DNA from: Oegoconia quadripuncta | Taxonomy: Eukaryota > Arthropoda > Insecta > Lepidoptera > Autostichidae | Assembly: GCA_949316235.1 (NCBI GenBank) | Contig: OX438743.1 | Location: 20,333,771 to 20,397,770 of the forward strand | Length of the DNA stretch: 64,000 nt | Direction: 5' to 3' | In this document: positions 35,101-47,400 of the stretch, piece by piece | Numbering within the stretch: position 1 is the first letter of the stretch | Layout: each line of letters begins with the position of its first letter | Notes under the pieces: generated by a model | Database searches by the model: none | What the model was told of the DNA's origin: nothing | Seen by the model: the letters and a program-made list of their open reading frames with translations, nothing else | Program-made: the position numbers and the translations under genes

Positions 35101-36442
35101 GAGTGACTCCATTGCTTCCTGGGACTCCAGTCTAGTTAAAAAAAATAAGGAGTTTAAGCAGGGAAAGAGAAAAATCCCACCGCCGCCGCTCTTAGAAAGG
35201 GAGGCAAGCTATACAGAGCGTGCCATGCCAATTGGCTGTAGGTATAGTGGCTTGATGCTCAGGTGTTAGTAGTTTGATTTAATTCCTTATCGCCCTTTAA
35301 TAAGAATCAACTGTGTTACGTTTCCGGACACATTCCATTGAATAGTTTTGGATATCTTATGAGAAAAGTACCATCCCCAGACTGTGAAGAGTGTGGAATC
35401 GTAGAGGATGTATACCATGTTATGGTGGAGTGTGTCCGAACCGAAGCCGAAAGGTTTCAAATTAGAAACAGACATGTTGGCAATGTCGGTTGGTGCAATA
35501 GCATCTTGTCTCTCCCTAATTCAAGCGAAGCCAGAACTTTATATAAAATTGTTAAGCTAGGTATAAGTAGAAGATAAGGTGTCCTAAGCCTAGATTACCT
35601 ATGGGGGTGGCATATGCTGTTATAGATGAAACCCTCTATAATTAAATAAATATTTAAAAAATGAAAAAAAACTGTGTTACGTTTGATTTTGGCGCAGTCT
35701 CATTCTTAATTAATTTTTGATTACCAAAGTTAAGATAGGGACATTTGCATACCTGTGTATCCGTGTTTTGGAGAGTATGTTTCAGTTCCGGTTGTTTTCA
35801 AGTTAAATTGGTGGCCTGCCGGGGTTATGACTATCAGGTGGCTGCATATCTTAGGTATACAGTTCAACTAATCTGTATGGTTGAATATTTTGCTAGGATG
35901 GAGATGCCTCAGCAGATCCCGCCTCCACACTCCTCCCACTGTAACTCCTGTAAGCCAGGATCAACAGTGGTACTCGACACGGCGCCTACTGAAGGTAGAC
36001 GGTGCCCTATGTGATTCTATTGCTACCTTGGACCCCGGACTAATTAAAGAAAGGAATAGGGTGTGTAAGTAGGAAAAGAAGTTTCCCACTTCCCCCCTCG
36101 ACAAATGGGAGTGTAGCCAATGAAGTGAATGAAATGAAGTGAAGCTCGGCCCCCTGCTTTGTATACATCACGGACTGCGCCGAGATGCAGTGAGCGGGGC
36201 GGTAGCTGAAGGCTACCGCGAGTAGTAGTGCCAGTAATAGATGCCTCAGTAGTGGGAGTAACACTGTTAATGTTGCTTCTATTAAATGATGATAATGGTG
36301 CACAACAACTTACCTTGAACCTCAACTTTCCTACTGGCGGTGCAGCATACGGAATCCCCTTAAAGCTGTAGTATGTCTTGTCTCCAGTGCAAACTTCCAG
36401 TTTCTCTCCTTCAAGCCATCCTTGCTCAACTCTCACTTTCAT
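32176..36442 (-). CDS. carboxylesterase A, 3 exons, 534 aa
   Basis: Serine hydrolase of the carboxyl/choline esterase family, which splits ester bonds of xenobiotics, lipids or odorants. Exons on the minus strand: 36442-36314, 34104-32798, 32344-32176. Junctions are GTAAGT...CAG and GTAAGA...CAG, in phase 0 and then inside a Gly codon. The start MKVRVEQGWLEG is fixed by an in-frame TAG 9 nt upstream. The oxyanion motif HGGGY begins at residue 104. The nucleophile is S186 in GESAGG, the acid E321 in NEE, and the base H438 in GASHMDD. The usual Gly after the acid is Ile. There is no signal peptide, so it is probably cytosolic. Length is normal for the family. The closest paralogue in the window is gene B. 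Intron 1 (2.2 kb) holds a LINE and R1 repeats; intron 2 (453 bp) holds a SINE. Substrate cannot be told from the sequence. Confidence 0.95.
32457..32698 (-). mobile_element. SINE-A, headless, in esterase A intron 2
   Basis: Shares gcacgacgggttcgtacg, tcacacctgatgttaag-like text and ggcggcagatttagataag with the other SINE-A copies and stops at ccctaccaccaacca. The tRNA-like head is missing. It makes up more than half of the 453-bp intron. Confidence 0.85.
35095..35220 (+). repeat. diverged R1 repeat in esterase A intron 1
   Basis: gactccattgcttcctggga and agttaaaaaaaataagg correspond, with many changes, to the middle of R1 at 36010-36090. Confidence 0.5.
35285..35665 (+). mobile_element. LINE C-terminal remnant in esterase A intron 1
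   Basis: Plus-strand frame 35338-35577 reads MRKVPSPDCEECGIVEDVYH then VMVECVRTEAERF. This is the Cys/His cluster (CxxC...EDxxHxxxEC) found at the C-terminus of R1/Jockey/I-type LINE proteins. It ends aataaatatttaaaaaatg. It is a fragment. Confidence 0.7.
35921..36245 (+). repeat. dispersed repeat R1
   Basis: Begins cctccacactcctcccactg, contains ggcgcctactgaaggtagac, tttcccacttcccccctcg, cacggactgcgccgagatgc and ggctaccgcgagtagtagtg. Three other copies are in the window (28805, 43989, 62151). It lies 70 nt from the splice donor of esterase A exon 1. Its class is unknown to me. Confidence 0.85.
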
Positions 36443-37195
36443 TTTGTCCTAAAATTGTTTCTGTCTTAATAATTCCGGAGAGTGGGATATATTTCTGTGC
36501 AGGAGCAGTAATTTACGGTAGTATTACTACTGATTTTCACTGTGAAAGTTAATTAATTATAGGTTTATTATTTTTGGAATGTACCTCGGTACATGGTACT
36601 ATGACTAACATGTGCTCATTATTGACAATTATTCTTTAATGTATTTCTATTTCAATGTGTACATTTTCCTCTGTTTATTGATTCTTATGTCTATAGATTC
36701 CCTGACTATAAATTGTCATATCATATTCCTCTGTTTGCAAATTTCCGGGTGCATATACCTCAGGTACGTCCTAGGACCACTTGTCGGTGCGTGATCTCCA
36801 CTCTAGAACTTTAATGCCCAATAGGCCATAGTTCTTCGAGATGTACTGCCACTTCAACTTACTATTCCGCTGCGCTATGTAAGTGACCTTCACGACATGA
36901 TGCCATTTCAAGTCATACCGTACCCAAGAGGTCTTTTTTTTGCGTGGGGAAACGCATTACGTTTACCGCTCGCCTGGGGGACGGCGAGTCGGTTATGTGT
37001 GACTCCCCTCGCTATCGGGAGGGATACCCACTAAAACCCCGCGGCGACCTTCCTCGGCAGTAGAAAGGACCTGGGAACGCGTCAGCGGTCATTTCATGAG
37101 AGTGGAACAAGCAAAAGTAGTATGCCAGGATTGTTGCAAGTGGAAATCAATAGTTTCTGCCTATCTCAACAGGAAACAGGCGTGAGAATAATATT
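36443..37195. other. upstream of esterase A; LINE scraps
   Basis: No promoter element could be placed with confidence for gene A. 36760-36925 looks like a decayed LINE C-terminus on the minus strand. 36935-37050 (gcgtggggaaacgcattacg) and 37120-37185 are further scraps, the latter shared with 11583-11650. Confidence 0.35.
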
Positions 37196-37612
37196 GGGTC
37201 TTTACCTATGAAATTGGAGTTATTTTTCTTCGTTAATCATATGTACCAATTCCTGCGATTTTCAAAGCTATATCCAAATTTGTTTTTTATTTGGAAAATG
37301 GAATATTATTTCAAGGTTTCACATGAAATATTTTTTAATTTCTGGGCTAAATCACATAATGAAAAAAAAATTAACAGAGCTCTTTTCATGTGCTTCCCTT
37401 AATCATTTCTTAGATTCGCTGAAACTTTTATAAAGCGGTTACTTTTAAAAATTAACGCTGCCTTATACATAACTTAATATTATCCGATAATACACACAAA
37501 GTTTAGCTAAATTTGGATTTGCCGTTCCCAAAAAAAAACAAAATTATTTGTATGGAGAAAGCAGTCTTAATGAAATTCTTCATACAAAACGCCAATTTCA
37601 TAGGTAAGGACC
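37196..37612. mobile_element. MITE (family M2)
   Basis: Inverted ends gggtctttacctatgaaatt and aatttcataggtaaggacct. It is in the opposite orientation to the copy at 9737-10138, sharing aaagtttagctaaatttgga and ggatttgccgttcccaaaa. Confidence 0.85.
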
Positions 37613-38089
37613 TAATATGTAGGTATAGTATGTAAGTAAAGAAAGTTAACCTTACCTTTAGACTTAATGTTATTTACCTAGGCACTATTGACACGACCGA
37701 ATCACTTCTGCATATTATATTATCTCTGGCTATCACCATATATTCAATGTCAACTTATTTAACGATAGTCTGTGATTAAAATAATAAATAACAAGATAAT
37801 GACACATGGCACGCACAACGATCAACGAGTTTTGTTTGTAGGCGTGACAGATATGAACTAACAGAGTTGTTTATCATTTATTTTTATTATCTTAACAAAA
37901 TGGGTATAGTTATCGGATATAATGAATGATACACATAACATTATGTCAGTAGGTAAGTCAATTGTTTTATTTCATTTTGATTATTCTAAAATGACGTTGA
38001 CGTAACAATGGTTACATACTTATACTTTCTTAATTAATTTTGACATACATATAACAATATGTTTTACTATTGTATACAGGAATTTGTTT

Positions 38090-38225
38090 TTTATGTTATT
38101 ATTTTTTGTTTTATGTTTGACAATCACTTTTATTTTAAATTTCATAAATTTACGAAACTGTATGTATGACATACTATTGTAAAAGTGAACTAAATAAATC
38201 TAATCTAATCTAATCTAATCTAATC
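38090..38225 (+). repeat. LINE-like tail with (TAATC)n
   Basis: AT-rich stretch ending in seven near-perfect TAATC units at 38196-38225, the style of a LINE 3' tail. Confidence 0.6.
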
Positions 38226-38322
38226 AATTTGATTGAGTTAAACGAAAGTGTAAAGGGGCTGCCGGACGGGAACAGAAACCAATAGATAGACCGTTTACTT
38301 CTTTTAATGCTAACAGCCTCAA

Positions 38323-38482
38323 GGGTCTATTACACCCTCCTAAATTTAAAGTCTAATTCGGCATACATTGCTATTTGAAGTATGGATGTTTGAATTAACT
38401 GATCCAAGCCTCCCAGCAATGTATGCCGAATTAGTAGTAGTCTATCCTACTAGGATTAGAATTAGAATGGTGTAATAGGTCC
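38323..38482. mobile_element. small inverted-repeat element
   Basis: Outer ends gggtctattacacc (38323-38336) and ggtgtaataggtcc (38469-38482) are inverted. Inside, ctaattcggcatacattgct faces agcaatgtatgccgaattag. A half copy lies at 39170-39262. No clear target duplication. Confidence 0.75.
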
Positions 38483-38709
38483 TTTCGGTGGATCGTTAAT
38501 GTACGCTGTTCTATCAGCAAACAAAATGCCACGATCAATACAAGACACTGTAGATTTTGATGGCATTTAGCAATGAAGAAGACGGATGGAAGAAAATCGT
38601 ATGCAGCCGAGAAGAGAATGTCGAGATGGATGAGTGGAGTGACGAGGATGGATAAAAAAAGGAATGAGTATGTAAGAGGGAGTTTCTAACTAGTGTAAAT
38701 CCGGGTCAC

Positions 38710-39147
38710 CTTTTTTTTATGCACGACGGGTTCGTACTTGACCTCAATCACACCTGATGTTAAGTGAAGATGAGGTCGTAGGTGGAAGCGTACTGATCCG
38801 GAAACCCCAACACATTTCGAGGACTGGCTATCTTATCTCTGACACCCGGAACACAACAATGCTATTAACATTGCTGCTTGGCGGCAGATTTAGATAAGAT
38901 GGTGGTAGCTAGCCAGGCGGACATTTCAAAATGCCCTATCACCAACCAAACTGAGTACTTAAACATGTACCCCGCTGGGGATCGAACCCGCGACCTCCGA
39001 ATCGTAAACCCAATGTTGTTTACATTGAGCCACGGAGGCGGAGGTAGCCACCTAGCCATAAACGTTCCCCCTAAAGGCCTATTTCACCATTGTACTTACT
39101 TACCATCAGGAGTGATTGAGGTCAAGTACCTATCCGTTGTGCATTAA
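38710..39147 (-). mobile_element. SINE-A with tRNA-like head, plus a second tail
   Basis: 38710-39030 is a full SINE-A on the minus strand: head cctccgtggctcaatgtaaa, B box gcgggttcgatccccagcgg, body through ggtggtagctagccag, end gcacgacgggttc. 39064-39147 is a separate 3' end in the other direction (tgattgaggtcaagtaccta, ttgtgcattaaaaaaaa). Confidence 0.85.
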
Positions 39148-39659
39148 AAAAAATCGTAAATTCACAGAATAATTCGGCATACATTGCTGGTTGAAGTAAG
39201 GATATTTGAAGTAACAGAACCATGCCTCCCAGCAATTTAGGATAGTGTGATAGGCCATTTGGCATTCAATTAAATGACTAATTTAACCATCTGCATACGA
39301 CATGTACATGGATGCTCATACATACTAGGCCTTGCACAGGATCTAGTCGTGATTAGAAAAGCAAAAAATTTGCAAGGAATAAAACGTGATGCTAAAAAAG
39401 ATTTTTCAAAACTTTATCAAAATATTGGTGTAACTATCTAAAAACAGATCAAAACTTTCTGCGTGTTATCGAGGAATAAATCCTAAATTATATTTTGTCC
39501 CTCTCTTCAATTTAAGAGCTTGTAGGTCGAGTCCCATATATTTTGTATACATTACCCTAAATATCAGAAATTATATTTTATTAGTTAGATCTATACATAA
39601 AATGTACTTGTATTAGCAATAACATAAACTATTAGCAATAACATACATTTCAAAATTTA

Positions 39660-39762
39660 GACAACCGTCATAAACCGCCTTGTATTCTATTGTTATCATC
39701 AAAAATTATTGTAAATTATTTTGCACAATAAAGAGTATTTGTATTGTATTGTATTGTATAAA
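39660..39762 (+). repeat. LINE-like tail with (TTGTA)n
   Basis: Ends gcacaataaagagtatttg followed by attgtattgtattgta. Confidence 0.6.
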
Positions 39763-39909
39763 CAGAATAACAGCAACTGTGTTATAAAATATCTAGGAAA
39801 CGGCTGAACCGATTCTCATCAAATATGACTAAGATCTTTCCCTTGGTTTATCTTAAATAAGAAAAAAAAAACAAACTCAAATCGGACCCTGCATTATTGA
39901 GATACATTC

Positions 39910-40050
39910 TTTTTTTTTTTTTTTTTTATTAAATACTGGTTTCGCGTTTGACTACAATCTCACCTGATGGAAAGTGACGATGTAGCCGAAGATGTATCAC
40001 GCGCACCCAGTAATTGCCTATTCACTCTAGACTTGAAGATCCCAAGGTAC
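39910..40050 (-). mobile_element. LINE 3' end, family B
   Basis: Poly-A (T run at 39910-39927 on plus), then tttgactacaatctcacctg and actcgacttgaagatccca-like text as at 23150 and 31860. Short truncated copy. Confidence 0.75.
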
Positions 40051-40482
40051 ATTCGGACAAATACTGAACAAACACACACGCACAGCGCATTCAAACACAT
40101 TAGGCTGCACGCCCACGACCGACCGGTGACCGATTTTTTGTAGGATAAAAATGGAAGGTACTGATTGCAATACAAAAAGTCGGTCACAATATCGGTGATA
40201 AAACTATTGACGAAAAATCGGCCCAATTATCTGTTGTACAAAAAGTCTGTCATGGGGGGGCAGCCTAACGTCAGTCGGCGTTAAAATACAGGTGCGTTTT
40301 CATTTTATATAAAAAATACATACAACGGAACCTTCTGTCTATATTGAAGTATATTAAAAGTTTTACGACAAACGATTACCTTCTTGATTAAAATCGGTTA
40401 AGCTGTTTCGGTGATATATACTTTCTTCTGATTTTAAATTTAAAAACACCCGAATGGCTATGTAAGGTGGCTATGTAATCCT

Positions 40483-40820
40483 TATTCACTGATGACTCCT
40501 CACCTGAGTACGAACAACTTTCCACTAGGAACCATGGCTGAATTCGATCAAACAATTTTCGATTACCCATATAAAGTAAACTATTTTACAAGCACCTTTA
40601 GTATGGAACTCCAAAAATTTCAGCTATGGTTCCTATTGGAAAGTTGTTCGTAATCAGGAGTCGAGTCACCAATTGTAAATTGTTGGACTTCCATACGTAA
40701 GGTGGATTCAGAATGGTTTACTTTGTATGGGCAATCGAAATTTTTTTGATCGAATTCAACTATGGTTCCTTATGGACTAGTTAATGGGAATTACACGAAT
40801 TCAAATTCACCCTGTATGAT
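40483..40820. mobile_element. inverted-repeat element (family M4)
   Basis: Left arm ggaaccatggctgaattcga and ttcgattacccatataaagt (40525-40575) face actttgtatgggcaatcga and gaattcaactatggttcc (40720-40775). The inner part repeats the theme (aggaaccat, ggaaagttgttcg). Its right end gaattcaaattcaccctgta recurs at 4240 and, inverted, at 54787. A related copy fills 55500-55695. Confidence 0.7.
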
Positions 40821-40909
40821 ATCGTCTATACCAACCAATTATATCCTCAAAACAGCTTAACATTTTAATGTTAAAAATCATATTAAAATGCTAAGATCTA
40901 TTGGGTTTA

Positions 40910-41318
40910 GGACCCGATTTCGAAAGACAATATAAGCGAAAGCCATTTGTGCGACGCCAGATAATCGAAGTGCCATATATATGAACGAAACGCCACTTAG
41001 TCAATGGGTCATTTAATCGAAAAGACAAATATGCGAAAGCCATAAGATCGAATGTACAGTTGTGCAATGAGTTCGAAAATATTAGAATTATGTCAATCTA
41101 ACATCGAAGGTTAAGGCGGGAGCGAAGCTTGCTTCTGAACCTAATCAACAGTGTCGGGTATCCCATATTGCTCGCTCGCTCGCTACAGATAGGGGTCTGT
41201 ACATACGATTTTCGATTAAATGGCCCATCGGCTAAATGACGTTTCGTTCATATGGCACTTCGATTATCTGGCGTCGCACAAATGGCTTTCGCTTATATTG
41301 TCTTTCGAAATCGGGTCC
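40910..41318. mobile_element. foldback MITE with TA duplication (family M3)
   Basis: Terminal inverted repeats of about 110-120 bp begin ggacccgatttcgaaagaca (40910) and end tgtctttcgaaatcgggtcc (41318). TA flanks both sides (40908-40909, 41319-41320), as in Tc1/mariner-type MITEs. The arms continue through gcgacgccagataatcgaag. It lies 124 bp past the esterase B stop codon. Frames read across it are not genes. Confidence 0.92.
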
Positions 41319-41441
41319 TATACCTAGATCTATTAGCCTATGCTTTTGGTGTAATTTTGATGATAATTCAGCTGACTATACATTTGGTTCTGCAAAATCT
41401 GTAGACGGCGATGATCACTTTTCCACTCTGAGAACCTAGAA

Positions 41442-44400
41442 CTACAGGTAGTCAATTCCGGCGACTTGGTACACTCGCTTCCAGAACTCCATAGTTTCTG
41501 CACCCACGCTTGTGCCAGGAGTGAGGGTTTCCCCTACGTCCATGTAGCTTCCCGTCTTGCTGTCGTACTCTGGCCAGGTAACGCCCAGGGAAGAGTCAGG
41601 AGTTGGGGTGCTGAAATAGACAATGATAGTTATTTATAACCACCTTCGTGGACAAAACTCGGTTTAGTAATCGGTTTGGTTGGTGGTAAGGCATTTTTAA
41701 ATGTCTGCCTTGTCAGCTACCCCCATCTTACATAAGTCGGCCGTATTGATCGCATTGTTGTATTTAAGAAAAGATAGCCAATCATCCAAATAAGTTGCGG
41801 GTTCCGGGCTCCGGCGCGCTTTTACCTTGGGCCTCCTTTACCTAAGAATGAAATAGTGTCCACAAATTTCAAACTCGTTGTTATTTACTTAAACAATATG
41901 TACTAGATACATGTTTGATCTTAGGAGAGTATTTGATTTTTTTTATGTACCAAAAGTCCAAAAGGTACAAGCAAGGAATCCTCATAGTCTCTTGTTGTCG
42001 TCTGTCTATCCATCCGGTTGTCACACCTGTTTATCTCACGAACGGCATAAGCTATTTGACACAATTAAGGACTTGGTTATTCACATCTATCACAGTTCAA
42101 AAAATAATGAAATCTAATTTTATTGAAACAGGAAATACTTACCCGTATTTCGCAAAGTTGGTAAACAAAGTACAGGTTTGCTGTACCATCTTATATTCTC
42201 TGCTGTTCTTGTCGATTTGCATATTTGCTTTTTTCGCGTCAAACAGGTACATTAGATCGTCTAAGTGGCTGGCTCCAGATAATCCATAAGGAGCGGCTGT
42301 ATTCCCATAGATATTCCTCTCAGAGACACAGGAGAATATGTAGAAATATCTTTTATGGCCGTTATTTGGTAAGAGTCTTGCATATTTTATAATGTCGTAA
42401 ACAAAACAGGAATCAGTTAAGTATGTTAAAGACTGTCTCAAGTTTTCTAGGCCCAAGTCTTTTCCTTTAAGATAATGTTCACGAATCAAATCTGAAGCTT
42501 TCAAAATTTGATCAGGAGTAGATTTAATCAGAACTTTTCTGGGTGCGAAAATCTCTGGGTATCTGTTGTACATGCTCGCTATGGGTTCTAATTTTGGAGC
42601 GCCAAGCAGGGTCTCTTCGTTGGTGTGTCCGATCAGGACATCTACATCATTTACTTTTCCTTTCTTCATCATTATCTCTGGCTCTTCGGTCAAGTAGTGG
42701 TCTTTGCCAAAATCTTTTTCTACTACAGGTGTGAAGTGATACATTTTGAATATGTTGTTTGATGTCTCTTCAGATCCCATTATGCTTGGGTTTGTATCAA
42801 TGAATTTCTCAGTTGGTACGTTTTGGAGAAACTCTAAGAGTGTATTGGAATCATTTGTGTTGCATCCCAGCAACTTTCCGAGGGTGAATGCTCGTCTTCT
42901 CGGTTCGAAGGCAACAGAGAAGTCACAGAACGGTACACCGCTCATGGGAATAGCTCTTTTGAACAATCCTTTTGACATCGGCGATAGGACGTGAAGCGCT
43001 GTGGAAGCCCCTCCCGCGCTTTCGCCGAAGACCGTCACGTTTTTGGGATCACCACCAAAATACCCAATATTTTTCTGCACCCATTTCAAAGCAGCAACTT
43101 GGTCTTTCATTCCAGCATTGCCAGGCACATCTTCAGTATCGAGACAGAGAAAACCAAAGGCTTCGAGTCGGTAGTTGATTGTGACTAATACAACTCCATG
43201 ATTGACGAGGAAATCAGGACCATAGTTATCGACGTCACCTGACCCGCTCTTGTATCCGCCTCCGTGAATGAAGGCCATGACTGGAAGAGGAGCTTCTGGT
43301 ATTATCTCTGGTGAGTAGACGTTAAGGTACAGACAGTCTTCGCTGCCAGGGACGATACATTCAGTGAAGATATCTCGTTGAGGACATACAGCGCCATGTT
43401 CTGTTGCTTTTCTTACTCCGTCCCATGGTGACAGAGGTTGAGGGGCCTGGAACGTAAAAACAAATGTGATATGATAGATTCATGTTACAGACCTTCTGAA
43501 ATGTAGTTTACTGTAGTTCATCTGTGGGAAAAGAAGTGACGCAAGAAACACATAGGTCCTTTGTACAAAGGATGATATGACTAAAAGTCATGTAGTCCTT
43601 TTTGTGTGCTCGTGGTCAAAGAAGGATGGACTAGTCTAAATGTAGTTTTAAGCATGTGTCAACCGAGTTGACCTATATCATTGTGTAGTTGCACAGGAAA
43701 AATGCGTGGTAGGATTCATCTTAATTCACTATGTTTTTATGAGTTGAGAGACATCATGATATTTAAATAAATAAATAAATATTTTGGAGACTTACACCAA
43801 TCATCTAGTCTCAAACAAAGCAAAGCGTATTATGGATACTAGATAATGGATAACCATACATAAATATTTATATAAACATCCATGACTCGGGAATAAATGT
43901 TCGTATTCATCACACAAACATTTACCTCTCGCGGCAACCCGCAATCGTTAGTTTCGCTGACAGGGTCACTATCCTATCCACTACACCCACCTCCACACTC
44001 CTCCCACTGTAACTCCTATAAGCTACTCGACATTGGTCCTCGACCCGGCGCCTACTGAAGGTAGACGGTGTCCTACGTGACTCTATTGCTACCTTAGATC
44101 CCGGGTTTATTAAAAAAGAAATAGGGTGTGTAAGTAAGAAAAAGGTTTCTCACTTCCCCCCTTGGCAAATGGGAGTGTAGCCAATGAAATGCAACATGGC
44201 ACTAGGGCCATCCCTATGGGGAAGGAGGGCGAGTGAAGCTCGGCCTCCTGCTTTCGTATACACCACGGACTGCGCCTAGATGCAGTGAGCGTGGCGGTAG
44301 CAGAAAGCTACCGCGAGTAATAGTGCCAGTAATACGAGTGGCAAAAACGCCAGAAAGCTCGGAAGTTGTGTCTGTTTAAAACCAGATCCACTACACCAAC

Positions 44401-47400
44401 CGGACATCGGTTGTCAATCAAAGGATATCTATTGCTGAGCACAGGCCTCCCTAACAGATTTGCAGAGCGACCGGTTGGAAGTGACCGGCATTCGGCGATT
44501 TCCTGCGACTTATTCGTCCTCCACCTTGTGAGTTGACGTCCATCGCAATATTTACGAAAACTTAATGTACGTAAGAAAGAATCTGCATTTGTTTAGGAAA
44601 AATTGTGAAATACACAATGTAAATACAAGATGTAAAAATAAACTTGCTGTCCATAGCAGTCGCTTACACAAAGTCACTAAGTCATTCAAGGGACAATGTA
44701 TACGCTTTTATAATAAGGTTCCGGTAGACATTCAAAATTTGCGTTTAAATAACTTTAAAACAACCATTAAACAGAAACTAAAACTATAAGAATGCGTGGA
44801 CATGAACCGCTCGGCAATATCCACTATATTCTATTCCTATTTTTCTTTATCGAATCATAAATTTAACATTTATTCCAAATTGTATATTTGTATTGACTTA
44901 TTTAAAAAGAGCAACTCCTGAGTTTCTTGCTCGTTCTTCTCTGGGGAGACTGCCTAGTGAATGAGCGATAACTGTATGTCATGACGATTTCAAATGTTAT
45001 TCTTATAAGTTACGAAATAAAACATTTTTGATTTTGATTTCCTACCCTGTCTCCACTCGAGAATTTTAATGTCCCTCCAGCTATCAGTATCTCGATCTAT
45101 ATGCCTCGCCCACTGTCACTTCAACTCACTAAACCGCTGGGATATGTCGACTTTCGTTTATCGACAGATTTCTTCATTCCTGATTTTGATCACGTCATCA
45201 TAGACCTATAATTTGTTTACAAGTATATAAAAAATAAATAAATATCCTTGGACATACACACAACACCATCTAGTTCCACTTTAAGCAACCTTTAGTGCCA
45301 AAAAAAATTTTATACCGACAACACTCGCGGACACCGATCGGTGCCCACGGACACCCAACTTTCAACTTTCAATTGTAATTATTATAGAGTTCCAATTCCT
45401 ATGGACTGTGTTTGAACGCAACTATAGGTATGTGTTGTGGATACCAGATGGTTGACATACTACTTGGTATGTCAGAGTTTTTAACCACTACACCAAACAG
45501 CTCGATAAGTATGTGTATTAATATTATCGTGTTTATCTATATTGTATTTCGAACTCCATATAATTATATAATAATAATGTGTGTTGTTATCAGGCGACAA
45601 TAATATCAACAGTTGGTGCGTAGGGTTATAAGATAGAGGTAGGCTTGTTACAGAACTGATAATATTTTTTAATATAGTTCGTATGAGGTTTTATTCATTA
45701 TTAACATGGATTATCAACGCGATGTTATAAATACATTTTATAGGGTTCCTTGGTTAAACTAAGAATCCTTATAGTTGTTTCAAAAGCCACTGCTCATACA
45801 GTAGCTGATTGTAGTATTGTACGTGGGTAATATTACATATGGGAACTTGTAATCTTACATGTGGGAACTTGTAATTGGCATTTTTATATACAATGTTCAT
45901 ATGATATGTTATGTATTAGCTGTAAGTTTTCCTAAAAGCAAATAAATAAAAAAATAAATAAGGGTTCCGTTGTAATAAAGTCTGACCGTCTTATTCATAA
46001 AAATTTACAAACGCTTTATAAGCCTGTTTTAGTTATAGTGTGTTTCGTCGCTGTCGTTCATAAGGAAATGTTGTAATGAAAGAAAGTGACAAACCATACT
46101 TTAACTAAAACAGGCTTATACCTACGTTTCTAAATTTTTATGAGTAAGAGGGATAAAGTAATAAAGTTAAATTATCTAGTTATAGTTTGTAGGCTTAGTT
46201 TATGTGTTTTAATGTTTACGTTATATAATAATTACCAACTATAAAATACACCCGTATTGCTACTATTAGTGCAAACCTCATCTACTGGTAGCTTGTATCT
46301 TTACCCTAAGGTTTGCCTGGAAGAGATCGCTGTTAGAGACAAGGCCGCCTTTTTGTGCGATTAATAATGTACGCTGTATTCTTCATGTAGCTTTTGTTAA
46401 TTGTGCAATAAATAGTATTTCATTGATTGATTTAATTGTTTGATTGAAAGTCAATACGGCAAATTTATTGAATAGCATCGGTGTCAGTAAGTCTGTCACC
46501 GTAATTTGTCATTGTTCATGTCAGCCGTTTACACAAAGTCACTAAGTCATTTAAGGGGCAATGGTGTCGATTCGGATGTACACCAACTAAACTAAACTAA
46601 AATCAATTTTAAAGTAGTGCTGTCTCTTACTCCCAGGAACAGTACGATGCGACGATACCACTCCAAAACTGGTTTTAGTTTAGTTGGTGTACATCCGAAT
46701 CGACAACAATGAACGCTTTTATAATAAGGTTCCAGTGGACATTCCAAATTTGTCTGTCGTTGCCATACAGAACATTCGTACTAACGGGTTTGGCTTGGAA
46801 TTTCCTGCCGACGTCTGTTTTCCTACATACCACAAGAGAGGTCCAGGAGAATCTACATGGAGAGGTGAATAGGCTTGAGATCACGTGCTTCATCTTCGAC
46901 CACATCGTCACTTTCTGTCCGGTTAGATTGTATAAATTCAAAACCATGGTAAAACAGACAATGGTGTCAATTCGGATGTACACCAACTAAACTAAACTAA
47001 AACCAGTTTTTAGGATAGTGGAACCCTGATATAAGGGTGTTTTTACAAGCTTTTATTTAGTTTGCAATATTCGTCAAATCAAATCAAATCAAAAATGCTT
47101 TATTTTGTAGGTACACAGGGTACACTTAAAATAGTCAGATTTTACATTTTTTAAACTACTGCTTGTTCAAAAGGCAATTTTCCCCTGAGATCAAGCAAGA
47201 AACTCGAGAGGTTGCTCTCTTCTTAAAAAAAGTTTTTCTATTACAAAATTATTAATTATTATTTTATATTATAAATAGAATTTAGTCGAATTTAAGCTAG
47301 TTTATTTTGTTGCCCTGAGCACTTTCCATTACACATCCGCCTCGCCGAACCACCTCCGTGGCTCAATGTAAACAACATAGGGTTCACGAATCGGAGGTCG

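Noticed and set aside
41236..41439. 67-aa plus-strand frame
   Set aside because: Almost entirely MITE arm sequence (40910-41318) read through into the esterase B 3' flank.
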